A stretch of 64,000 bases of DNA, from the NCBI GenBank assembly GCA_051747385.1, contig JBNJGB010000011.1, positions 124,001-188,000 of the forward strand, read 5' to 3'. The stretch is from JBNJGB01 sp051747385. Its GTDB lineage: Bacteria; Myxococcota_A; UBA9042; PHBI01; JACKFB01. Below are positions 35,046 to 42,340 of the stretch, piece by piece (position 1 is the first letter of the stretch; every line of letters begins with the position of its first letter). Made by a program: the position numbers and the translations under genes. The notes under the pieces are model-generated. The model saw nothing but the letters and a program-made list of their open reading frames with translations, searched no databases and was not told the DNA's origin.

Positions 35046-35175
35046 CACCTCCGGGCTCCTTGCCGGGCCGCACCATAGCATCGGCCGGTGCACGGGGCAC
35101 GACCCGCTGACCTCCGCCACGGCGACGTCCGACGTGTCACCACGACCGTTCCCGTGTCTCGCATCACGCGAAGGT

Positions 35176-35191
35176 AGCTGATACCGTGCCG
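35176..35191 (-). promoter_or_regulatory. Possible sigma-54-like promoter for the DUF483-like gene
   Basis: On the minus strand CGGCACGGTATCAGCT keeps GG-N10-GC and a good GGCACG -24 box, but the -12 box (CAGC) is poor. A GC-rich dyad GCATCGGCCGGTGC lies at 35078-35091. Suggestive only, given the strong sigma-54 signal elsewhere in this region. Confidence 0.25.
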
Positions 35192-35224
35192 TGACGCATC
35201 GGTTCGCTATCGGGGAGGTGTACG

Positions 35225-36100
35225 TTGAAGCGTCGATCGCTGGCGTTCTACGGAAAGGGCGGCGTGGGGAAGTCCACTGTCGTGAGCAATCTCTCGGCGG
35301 CGCTGGCCCACATGGGCCGGTCGGTCCTGCAGGTCGGCTGTGATCCGAAACGCGACTCCTCCCGGAACCTGGTGAAACGCTTTCCGCCCGTGACCCTCAT
35401 GGACCTGCTGGCCGCCGGCCGACGCGACCTCGAGCCCGAAGACGTCATCATGGACGGCGGCGACGGAATCGACTGCATCGAGGCGGGCGGCCCCAAGCCG
35501 GGCGTGGGCTGCGCCGGGCGTGGCCTGGGCCGGCTGTTCGAGGAGCTCGAGGAGATGGAGATCCTCGACGACGACTATGACTACGTCTTCTACGACGTGC
35601 TGGGCGACGTGGTGTGCGGCGGCTTCGCCGTGCCCATGCGCAGCGGCTACGCGGAGGAGGTCTACGTCGTCACGTCCGGCGAGTTCATGAGCCTGTACGC
35701 GGCCAACAACATCGCCCGGGGCATCAGGAACTACGCCGAGGACGGCGACATCCGCATGGGCGGCCTCATCGCCAACGTGAAGGACCTGGAGTTCGACCGG
35801 GAGCTGATCGAGCGCTTCGCGGAGCGGATCGGCACCCACGTGGTCTACTTCCTGGAGTGGAACAAGGCGGTCTACCGGGCGGAGCGACGCCGCCGGACCG
35901 TCATCCACCACAGCCCGGACGATCCCTTCACGGACACGCTCATGGAGATGGCCCGGGCCGTGGAGGACAACACCCGGACCCACATCCCGGAGCCCATGGA
36001 GGACGGCGAGCTGGACCTCTTCCTCGAGGAGCTCTTCGGGTTCGACGCCGAGCCGGAGGCGGAGCCCGCGCCCCTCGCGGCCGTGGCCTCCAACGGCTGA
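35225..36100 (+). CDS. NifH-like reductase (dinitrogenase-reductase superfamily)
   Basis: 291 aa. P-loop GKGGVGKST at residues 10-18, switch region VGCDPKRDSS, and both ligands of the dimer-bridging [4Fe-4S] cluster: Cys96 in GVGCAGRG and Cys131 in DVVCGGFAVP. It should therefore pass ATP-driven electrons to a partner, as NifH, BchL and BchX do. EVYVVTSGEFMSLYAANNIARGI is closer to NifH-like than to BchL text. The start is TTG, with GGGGAGG 6 nt upstream; this is the only start that gives the full P-loop strand. First gene of a four-gene operon (37-bp gap to the next). Confidence 0.9.
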   Translation: MKRRSLAFYGKGGVGKSTVVSNLSAALAHMGRSVLQVGCDPKRDSSRNLVKRFPPVTLMDLLAAGRRDLEPEDVIMDGGDGIDCIEAGGPKPGVGCAGRGLGRLFEELEEMEILDDDYDYVFYDVLGDVVCGGFAVPMRSGYAEEVYVVTSGEFMSLYAANNIARGIRNYAEDGDIRMGGLIANVKDLEFDRELIERFAERIGTHVVYFLEWNKAVYRAERRRRTVIHHSPDDPFTDTLMEMARAVEDNTRTHIPEPMEDGELDLFLEELFGFDAEPEAEPAPLAAVASNG

Positions 36101-36137
36101 GCACCACACGCCCCCCGCACGAGAGGCCGCACGGCAC

Positions 36138-37472
36138 ATGCGCTTTCGCCCGCACAAGATGTATCCCGGCGCGCTCCTGGCCCAGGAGTGCTGCAACTAC
36201 CAGGCCATGACCGAGCTGCTCGCCCGGATCCGCGGGCGGATGGTCGTCCTCATCCACTCGGATCGGGACTGCTCGAACGTCCTGCCCAAGGCGGCCCACT
36301 GGGCCCGCAGCGACTTCGAGTACAAGTTCCTGTGCACGAACCTGCGCGAGGACGAGATCGTCACCGGGCAGGGCAACTCGAAGCTGCGCCGCTCCATCGA
36401 GATCGTGCAGGAGGCGTGGGCGCCGGACCTCATCGTGGTCCTGTCCACCTGCCCGACGGTCATGGTGGGCGACAACATCGCCAACGTATCGCGGAGGGCC
36501 AACGAGGAGTCGGGCGCCCGGGTCGCCTGGCGGATCACGCACGGCCTCAAGCCCAAGTCGCCGGCCGAGGTGGTGGACGACTGCTACAGCATGCTTTGCA
36601 GCCAGGCCGCGGCGCCCGAGGGCTCCGTCGAGGGCCGCGTGAACCTCGTGGGCGTCCGCGCCGAGCCGGCCGAGCGGGAGGAGATCGAGTCCGTCCTGGC
36701 GGAGCTGGGCGTGGACGTGAACGTCGTCCTCGACGACAACGCCTCCCTGCAGGACTACCTGGCCGTCCGGAACGCCGAGATCAACGTCCACCCCGGCCCG
36801 AACATGCTCCTGTCCTTCGACGAGATGTGCGAGGGGGACTTCGGGATGCGGACGGTGGAGGTGCCGCTTCCATTCGGCCTGAAGGCCACCGACACGTTCT
36901 ACCGGTCCATCGCGGAGGCCGTGGGAGTGTCCGCTGCGCACATCGACGCCGTGCTGGGTCGCCGGCGGCGGGAGGGGGCCGAGGCCGTGGCGGGCTTCCG
37001 GGAGCGCTTCGCCGAGCCCATCGCGTCGCGGCGGGGGCTGCGGTGCGCCTACAACATCGGCTCCGTCCGCACCTTCGACCTGCGCCTGCTGGCCCAGGAG
37101 GAGCTGGGGCAGAAGTCCATGATGGAGGAGCTGGGCTTTCGGAACGTCCTCCACATCCAGGGTCCGGCGGACGAGACGAACCAGGAACGCGTGGCCGGTG
37201 TCCTGAAGGAGATGGGCTGCGAGGACCCCTTCACGATCTTCGCCGATCCCGGCCAGCTCGAGCGCATCGTCGAGCCGGGCAGCTTCGACGTGTTCCTGGG
37301 CACCGAGTTCATGCAGAATCAGCTGGCGCGGCTGGGCCTCCCGCTGGTCCAGCACCGGATGACGACGATGGGCTACCACGGGGTCCCGCACAACGTGGCG
37401 CTGGTGGAGAGCGCGCTGCGGGATCGCTTCTACCGGATCTTCGGAGACCAGGGGGCCCATGGCCGCGTTTGA
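36138..37472 (+). CDS. NifD-like subunit of a nitrogenase-like reductase
   Basis: 444 aa. Three Cys fit the P-cluster-type ligands of the NifD/BchN side: Cys18 or 19 (QECCNYQ), Cys45 (DRDCSN) and Cys105 (STCPTVMVGDNI). TNLREDEIVTGQGNSKL is the superfamily ENDIVFGG-type stretch. The position of the NifD FeMo-co Cys275 appears to hold NVHPGPN, so an ordinary FeMo cofactor is unlikely; a full structural alignment is needed. The C terminus keeps a His-rich MTTMGYHGVPHN segment. It overlaps the next gene by 14 bp, so the two subunits are probably co-translated. Confidence 0.85.
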   Translation: MRFRPHKMYPGALLAQECCNYQAMTELLARIRGRMVVLIHSDRDCSNVLPKAAHWARSDFEYKFLCTNLREDEIVTGQGNSKLRRSIEIVQEAWAPDLIVVLSTCPTVMVGDNIANVSRRANEESGARVAWRITHGLKPKSPAEVVDDCYSMLCSQAAAPEGSVEGRVNLVGVRAEPAEREEIESVLAELGVDVNVVLDDNASLQDYLAVRNAEINVHPGPNMLLSFDEMCEGDFGMRTVEVPLPFGLKATDTFYRSIAEAVGVSAAHIDAVLGRRRREGAEAVAGFRERFAEPIASRRGLRCAYNIGSVRTFDLRLLAQEELGQKSMMEELGFRNVLHIQGPADETNQERVAGVLKEMGCEDPFTIFADPGQLERIVEPGSFDVFLGTEFMQNQLARLGLPLVQHRMTTMGYHGVPHNVALVESALRDRFYRIFGDQGAHGRV

Positions 37473-38781
37473 CGACCTGGAGCTGGACGACCTGGTCATC
37501 CGGTCCAGCAGCCACACGCCGTTCTTCGGGATCTACGTCGCTGCCCACGCCATCGCCGACGCGCTCTGCATGTGCCACGCGTCCGTCGGGTGCAAGGTCA
37601 AGACCCAGCGGCACCTCCGCTATCACGACGCGGTCCGCACGTCCTACCGGCGGATGCGGTACTCGCAGTTCATCGACGAGGACCTCATCAACGGGTCCAC
37701 CGCCCAGCTCGAGGACGAGATCGTCGCCTGGCAGAAGCGCCAGGGTTCCGGGGTCGTCATCGTGGACAGCTCCACTCCCATCAGCCTGCAGGCCCAGTCC
37801 TGGGCGGGTGTGGTGAAGCGCACGGAGGAGGCGACCGGCGTGCCGGTCATCCCGGTGAACGCCCGGAACTACGAAGACGACCTGTACGGCGGCTACGCAG
37901 CGACCATCGGCGCCATCCTGAAGAAGCTGGACTGGGACGAGGCGGAGGATCGCGAGGACGTCGTCTCGGTCATCGGCTATCCCTTCGATCGCTACGAGGG
38001 GGACCACCAGGGCAACGTGGCCGAGATCCGGCGGATGCTGAAGATGCTGGGGCTCCGCGCCGAGTCGGTGCTCATGAGCGGGGAGCCCTGGTCGCAGGTG
38101 GAGCAGGTGGTCCACGCGAGCGCCCACGTGGTGCTCCCCTACGCCCACCGCCAGGCTCGCGTGCTGAAGAAGCGGGACCAGGCGGTGGCGAAGACCTGCC
38201 TGCCCATGTCCCTCACCGGGACGCAGCGATGGCTCGAGCAGGTCGCCGAGCTGGCGGGGGTGTCGAGCAGCCGCGTGGAGCGGGTCGTGGAGCGCGAGCG
38301 GAAGCGGGTCCGCTCGCTGGCCGAGGTGGCCCATCGCTCCCTGTCCGGTCACCGGTTCGCTGCGTTCACCGACGCGCCGCGGGCGGCCGGGGTCATCGCG
38401 ACGCTGATGGAGGTGGGAGCGGTCCCGGAGGTCGTGGGGGTCATGCACTTCCGCCTCGGCGGGAGGGAGCGCGTCGAGCGCGAGTTGGAGGAGACATATG
38501 GGCTGACGATGCCCGAGGACGTCCACTGGCTGGAGGATCCGACACCAGCGGAGGTCGCCGCCCTGAGGCTGTCGGACTGCTACTTCGCGGTAGGCACCTC
38601 CATCGAGCGGGAGCTGTTGGCGCACCAGGTGGAGGGGCGATTCCTGGAGTTCGGCTTCCCCTCCGAGGTGCGACACTACCTGTTCCCCACGCCCTACCTG
38701 GGATTCGCCGGCTACGCGCGCTTTCTCCAGGGGGTGCTCCAGGCGTGCGAGCGGGATCGCTCGCCATTCTCCCACACCTAG
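37459..38781 (+). CDS. NifK-like subunit, first paralogue
   Basis: 440 aa. CMCHASVGCKVKTQ (Cys37, 39, 45) aligns with the HGSQGC region of NifK, and RMRYSQFIDEDLINGSTAQLEDEI with its FTEDxxVFGG region. The other two NifK P-cluster Cys positions appear to be Thr/His (HTPFFG) and Ser/Thr (SSTPIS), so the cluster must have a reduced ligand set, as in BchB-type proteins. It pairs with the NifD-like subunit. Near-identical to the next gene over 146 bp at silent sites too. Confidence 0.85.
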   Translation: MAAFDDLELDDLVIRSSSHTPFFGIYVAAHAIADALCMCHASVGCKVKTQRHLRYHDAVRTSYRRMRYSQFIDEDLINGSTAQLEDEIVAWQKRQGSGVVIVDSSTPISLQAQSWAGVVKRTEEATGVPVIPVNARNYEDDLYGGYAATIGAILKKLDWDEAEDREDVVSVIGYPFDRYEGDHQGNVAEIRRMLKMLGLRAESVLMSGEPWSQVEQVVHASAHVVLPYAHRQARVLKKRDQAVAKTCLPMSLTGTQRWLEQVAELAGVSSSRVERVVERERKRVRSLAEVAHRSLSGHRFAAFTDAPRAAGVIATLMEVGAVPEVVGVMHFRLGGRERVERELEETYGLTMPEDVHWLEDPTPAEVAALRLSDCYFAVGTSIERELLAHQVEGRFLEFGFPSEVRHYLFPTPYLGFAGYARFLQGVLQACERDRSPFSHT

Positions 38782-38803
38782 AACACCGCGCACCGGACGC
38801 TCC

Positions 38804-40150
38804 ATGGGCACATTCGACGAGCTGACGCTGGACGACCTGGTCATCAAGTCCAGCAGCCACACGCCGTTCTTCGGCAGCTACGTGGCCACCCACGCCATCG
38901 CCGACGGGCTGTGCATGTGCCACGCCTCGGTGGGCTGCAAGGTGAAGACGCAGACGCACCTGAAGAACCACGACGCCGTGCGCACCTCGTATCGGCGGAT
39001 GCGGTACTCGCAGTTCATCGACGAGGATCTGATCAACGGGTCCACGGCCCAGCTCGAAGACGAGATCATCGCCTGGCAGAAGCGCCAGGAGTCGGGCGTG
39101 GTCATCATCGACACCAGCACGCCCATCAGCCTGCAGGCCCAGTCGTGGACGGGCGTGGTGAAGCGCACCGAGGAGGCCACCGGCGTCCCGGTGATCCCGG
39201 TGAACGCGCGGAACTACGAGGACGACCTGTACGGCGGCTACGCAGCGACCATCGGCGCCATCCTGAAGAAGCTGGACTGGGACGAGGCGGAGGATCGCGA
39301 GGACGTCGTCTCGGTCATCGGCTATCCCTTCGATCGCTACGAGGGGGACCACCAGGGCAACGTGGCGGAGCTGCGCCGCATGTTGAAGATGCTGGGGCTC
39401 CGGGCCGAGTCGGTGCTCATGAGCGGGGAGCCCTGGTCGCAGGTGGAGCAGGTGGTCCACGCGAGCGCGCACCTCGTGCTCCCCTACGCTCATCGCCAGG
39501 CTCGGGTGCTGAAGAAGCGCAAGCAGAAGGTGGCGAAGACCTGCCTGCCCATGTCCCTCGCCGGGACGCAGCGCTGGCTGGAGCAGGTGGCCGAGGTCGC
39601 CGGCGTGTCGAGCGACCGCGTCGAGCGGGTCGTCGAGCACGAGCGGACGCGGATCCGGTCCCTGGTGGAGGTGGTCCATCGGACCCTGTCCGGGCGCCGC
39701 TTCGCCGTGTTCGCGGAGGCGCCGCGGGCCGCGGGCGTGGTGGCGAGCCTCATGGAGGTCGGGGCCGTGCCCCACCTCATCGGCGTCCTCCACTTCCGCC
39801 TCGGCGGCCGCGAGCGCGTCGAGCGGGAGCTGGAGGATACATACGGCCTCGCCCTCCCGGACGACGTCCGGTGGATGGAGGATCCGACGCCTGGCGAGAT
39901 CGCGGCGCTGGACCTGCAAGGCTGCGAGTTCGCCGTGGGGACCTCCATCGAGCGCGAGCTGATCGCCCACAAGGTCTACGGCCGCTTCCTGGAGTTCGGC
40001 TTCCCCTCGGAGCAGCGCCACTTCCTGTTCCCTTCGCCCTACCTGGGCTTCGCGGGCTACGTCCGCTTCCTGGAGCAGGCGCTTCAGGCCTGCGAGACGG
40101 ACGAGTCACCGGCATCGGAGGGGACGGGCCCGCCCGGCAAGGCGGCGTGA
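38804..40150 (+). CDS. NifK-like subunit, second paralogue
   Basis: 448 aa, ~80% identical by eye to the previous protein over its length, with the same Cys (37, 39, 45) and the same missing ligands. The most different part is the C-terminal third (for example VYGRFLEFGFPSEQRHFL and a Gly/Pro tail). It begins 22 bp after the stop of its twin. Two K-like chains could make alternative DK complexes with different substrates or a DKK' assembly. Last gene before the regulators; ~120 bp to the kinase gene. Confidence 0.85.
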   Translation: MGTFDELTLDDLVIKSSSHTPFFGSYVATHAIADGLCMCHASVGCKVKTQTHLKNHDAVRTSYRRMRYSQFIDEDLINGSTAQLEDEIIAWQKRQESGVVIIDTSTPISLQAQSWTGVVKRTEEATGVPVIPVNARNYEDDLYGGYAATIGAILKKLDWDEAEDREDVVSVIGYPFDRYEGDHQGNVAELRRMLKMLGLRAESVLMSGEPWSQVEQVVHASAHLVLPYAHRQARVLKKRKQKVAKTCLPMSLAGTQRWLEQVAEVAGVSSDRVERVVEHERTRIRSLVEVVHRTLSGRRFAVFAEAPRAAGVVASLMEVGAVPHLIGVLHFRLGGRERVERELEDTYGLALPDDVRWMEDPTPGEIAALDLQGCEFAVGTSIERELIAHKVYGRFLEFGFPSEQRHFLFPSPYLGFAGYVRFLEQALQACETDESPASEGTGPPGKAA

Positions 40151-40272
40151 TATCCCACAGTCACCGGGGCGACTCCCGGAGGCTGCAGCCGTCCCACACG
40201 CGACGTCCCCGGGCGAACGCGTATGGCCCGGTTCGTGCGTGACGTGCGAGCCGGTCATTTGCGGAGGGTTGG

Positions 40273-41547
40273 ATGTCGGCAGACACGGTCCCGGTGGAGG
40301 CTCCCCCGTCGAGCGGGGGCCTGTCCTGGCCCCAGGTCACGGTCGAGTCGGTCGACGGAGTCGCCTGGCTGGTCCGCCTGCGGTGGATGGCCGTGGCCGG
40401 GCTCGCGGTCGTCGTCGGCGTGAGCGGTCTGGTCGGCGTCCTACCGCACCCCTGGCCCGTCGGCGTGTTCGTGCTCCTCCTCGCCGCAGCCAACGTGGGT
40501 TTCGCCCGCCGGGCGCGCAACCTGTCGACGGAGCCCTCGTCGGGCGACCGGCACGACCGGCACGTCACCGGGCAGCTCTTCACGGACCTGGTGATCCTCA
40601 CGGGGCTCCTCTACTGGAGCGGCGGCGTCGACAACCCCTTCGTCACCTTCTACGTCTTCCCGATGGCCCTGGCCGGCATGCTCCTCCCGCTGCGCTCTGC
40701 CCTGGGCCTGGCGCTCGCCGCCGTCGTCCTGCACGGCGCCGTGCTCATCGGCGAGGCGGTCGACGTCTTCCCGCACCACCCGCTCATGCTGGGCCCCGAT
40801 CGGGTCCACGGCGTGGGGCCGCCGGACGCCCGCTGGTACTCCGGCCCGTTCGTGGCCGCCTACCTGCTCGCCTTCGCCGCCACCGCCTTCGGCGTCATCT
40901 ACTTCGTCCACGCGGTCGTGCAGCGTCTCCGCCGGGCCGAGCTTCGTCGCCTTCAGCACGAGCGGGTGGCGCGGTCTCGCGAACGCCTGGCCCGGATCGG
41001 CACCGTGGCCGCCGGCGTGGCGCACACGGTCCGGAATCCGCTGCATGGGCTCCTCAGCGGCGTCGACGCCCTCCGGAGCCGGGCAGATCGCGAAAAGCCC
41101 GCGGACCCGGAGGTCCTGGATCTCATGCAGGAGGGCGTCGGGCGCATCGAGCGCATCACGCGCAGCCTCCTCGCGCTGGGCCGCGGCGTCCCGCCGAGCA
41201 TCCGACCCACGCCCGCCAGGGACCTCGCGGAGGACGCGCTCCACTTCGTCCAGGTGCGTGCGCGCGAGCGGGGTGTGAGTCTGGGCCTGCAGGTGGAGTC
41301 CGATCCGAACATCTCGGTCGACCCCGACCAGGTCGTGGAGGCGCTGGTCAACATCCTCGACAACGCCGTCCACGCCTGCGGTGGCGGCGACCGCGTCGTC
41401 CTTCGAGTGGGCGACGATCCGGACCACGGGGTCGCCCAGGCGCTGCTCGAGGTCTCGGACTCGGGCGCCGGGATGTCGGCGGAGGTGATGGCCCGGGTCT
41501 TCGATCCCTTCTTCACCACGAAGCCCGTCGGGGAGGGCTCCGGACTG
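40273..41547 (+). CDS. RegB/PrrB-type redox sensor histidine kinase, 3' end lost
   Basis: About 425 kinase codons. Residues ~30-215 hold six hydrophobic segments with the quinone-sensing motif GGVDNPF (117-123) of RegB/PrrB/ActS. The H-box is HTVRNPL (His251), then N-box NILDNAVHA, G1 DSGAGM and F-box FDPFFTTK, ending within the G2 box (GEGSGL). After 41547 the same frame runs on to 42282 but reads out of frame through the tail of a different gene. Without the end of G2 the ATP lid is incomplete, so activity is doubtful if the join is real. GGAGGG precedes the ATG at 40273. Confidence 0.8.
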
Positions 41548-41902
41548 CCTGCGACGCCACCCCTGGCCCGGCAACGTGCGAGAGCTTCGCCACGCCATGG
41601 AGGCCGCCATGGTCCTCGCGGGCGGGGAGGCCATCGACCGCCGGCACCTCCCCGCGTACCTCCAGGAGGTCGGGGCGGCCGCCGGGGATGGCGTCGTGTC
41701 CTTGCGCCTGGACGGACAGGAGGACCTGTCCCTCAACGACGTGGTGAGGGACGTGGAGGACGCCCTCGTGCGCTGGGCCATGCAGCGCGCGGGAGGCCAG
41801 CAGACCCGCGCGGCAGAGCTTCTGGGGCTCCCCCGCACGACATTCCAGAGCAAGCTGTCCCGCATCGAGGAGCGCGACGGAGAGGTCGGCCCCGGGGCCT
41901 GA
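41546..41902 (+). pseudogene. C-terminal remnant of an NtrC-type sigma-54 activator
   Basis: In frame +2, CLRRHPWPGNVRELRHAMEAAM is the conserved C-terminal end of a sigma-54 AAA+ domain (WPGNVREL), and ALVRWAMQRAGGQQTRAAELLGLPRTTFQSKL is a Fis-type helix-turn-helix. The receiver and most of the AAA+ domain (~330 residues) are missing. The junction falls within a few bases of the broken kinase. A short product from the ATG at 41576 could be made but lacks activator function; it could still bind DNA. Confidence 0.8.
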
Positions 41903-41910
41903 CGGATCGC

Positions 41911-42027
41911 TGCCGAGATCTCGGCACGAGCCGCCGAACGCTCGGCACCCGTGCTCCGAGGCTCGAGAAGCGGGGCCTGGCGCTGCCTCGAGCCGCCGGC
42001 CGTCGCAGACGTGCCGAGCGTTCGGCA
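41911..42027. promoter_or_regulatory. Cluster of three enhancer-like dyads
   Basis: TGCCGAGATCTCGGCA at 41911-41926 (perfect palindrome), CGCCGAACGCTCGGCA at 41932-41947 and TGCCGAGCGTTCGGCA at 42012-42027 share the form TGCCGA-N4-TCGGCA. The last two are also perfect inverted copies of one another over 16 bp (41933-41948 and 42011-42026). Their centres are about 222, 201 and 121 bp upstream of the predicted start at 42141, the usual place for upstream activating sites of NtrC-family proteins. Confidence 0.65.
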
Positions 42028-42113
42028 TCCGGCGGCCGTGCGGACTGCGCAGCGGGCCGGAATGCCAGCCGGATCCCTCGTGATGTCAGCTGCTTGGGCG
42101 TGGTGGCGCGGGA

Positions 42114-42129
42114 TTGGAACGCTCATTGC
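42114..42129 (+). promoter_or_regulatory. Sigma-54 promoter
   Basis: TTGGAACGCTCATTGC matches the consensus TTGGCACG-N4-TTGC with one mismatch. GG at 42116-42117 and GC at 42128-42129 are separated by exactly 10 bp, as required. Predicted start near 42141. Three dyad sites for an activator lie upstream. Confidence 0.7.
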
Positions 42130-42140
42130 GATTGGGGCCC

Positions 42141-42285
42141 GGAAGACCGGTCCGGGAGCGCCGCGCGTCGACGCGAGAGGCCTCCATGGGCCCTGCCCCC
42201 GCAAGGAGAAGTGCCCTCCCTGGGAGGCTCTCCGTGCGGGGCCCCGGCCCACGCCTCGTCCGCGGGGCGTGGGCCGGGGTGACCC
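42141..42285 (+). ncRNA. Putative sigma-54-dependent small RNA
   Basis: Predicted from the sigma-54 promoter just upstream and the hairpin at 42242-42279 at the end. No frame in the span has a ribosome binding site plus coding character. The body holds AAGGAGAAG (about 42203-42211), followed by a small stem CCTCCCTGGGAGG (42216-42228), which could pair with or mimic a ribosome binding site. The arrangement (kinase, NtrC-type regulator, enhancers, sigma-54 promoter, RNA) recalls CbrAB-CrcZ and LuxO-Qrr. No homology to a known RNA was recognised. Confidence 0.45.
42242..42279 (+). terminator. Strong GC hairpin ending the putative small RNA
   Basis: CCCCGGCCCACGCC (42242-42255) pairs perfectly with GGCGTGGGCCGGGG (42266-42279), 14 bp with a 10-nt loop. 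No T tract follows. It lies 62 bp before the stop of the convergent FAD gene, so it could serve both strands. Confidence 0.6.
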
Positions 42286-42340
42286 GAGCCGTTCACCGGA
42301 TGTCCCCCCCTGCTCCGTATGCGCGTCCGGCGTCGGGCGC

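Noticed and set aside
35225..40150. Bacteriochlorophyll reductase (BchLNB or BchXYZ) or true nitrogenase
   Set aside because: Phototrophic Myxococcota are known to me, but no other bch, puf or crt gene is here, the NifH-like text is closer to NifH than BchL, and the K proteins do not align with BchB/BchZ at the N terminus. The FeMo-co Cys275 position and nifENB genes are absent, so N2 fixation is also unlikely. A tree would settle it.
40273..42282. A 669-aa kinase fusion protein from one long open frame
   Set aside because: After ~41547 this frame reads the NtrC-type sequence out of frame, giving Arg/Gly/Pro-rich nonsense. The long frame is a GC artefact after a deletion.
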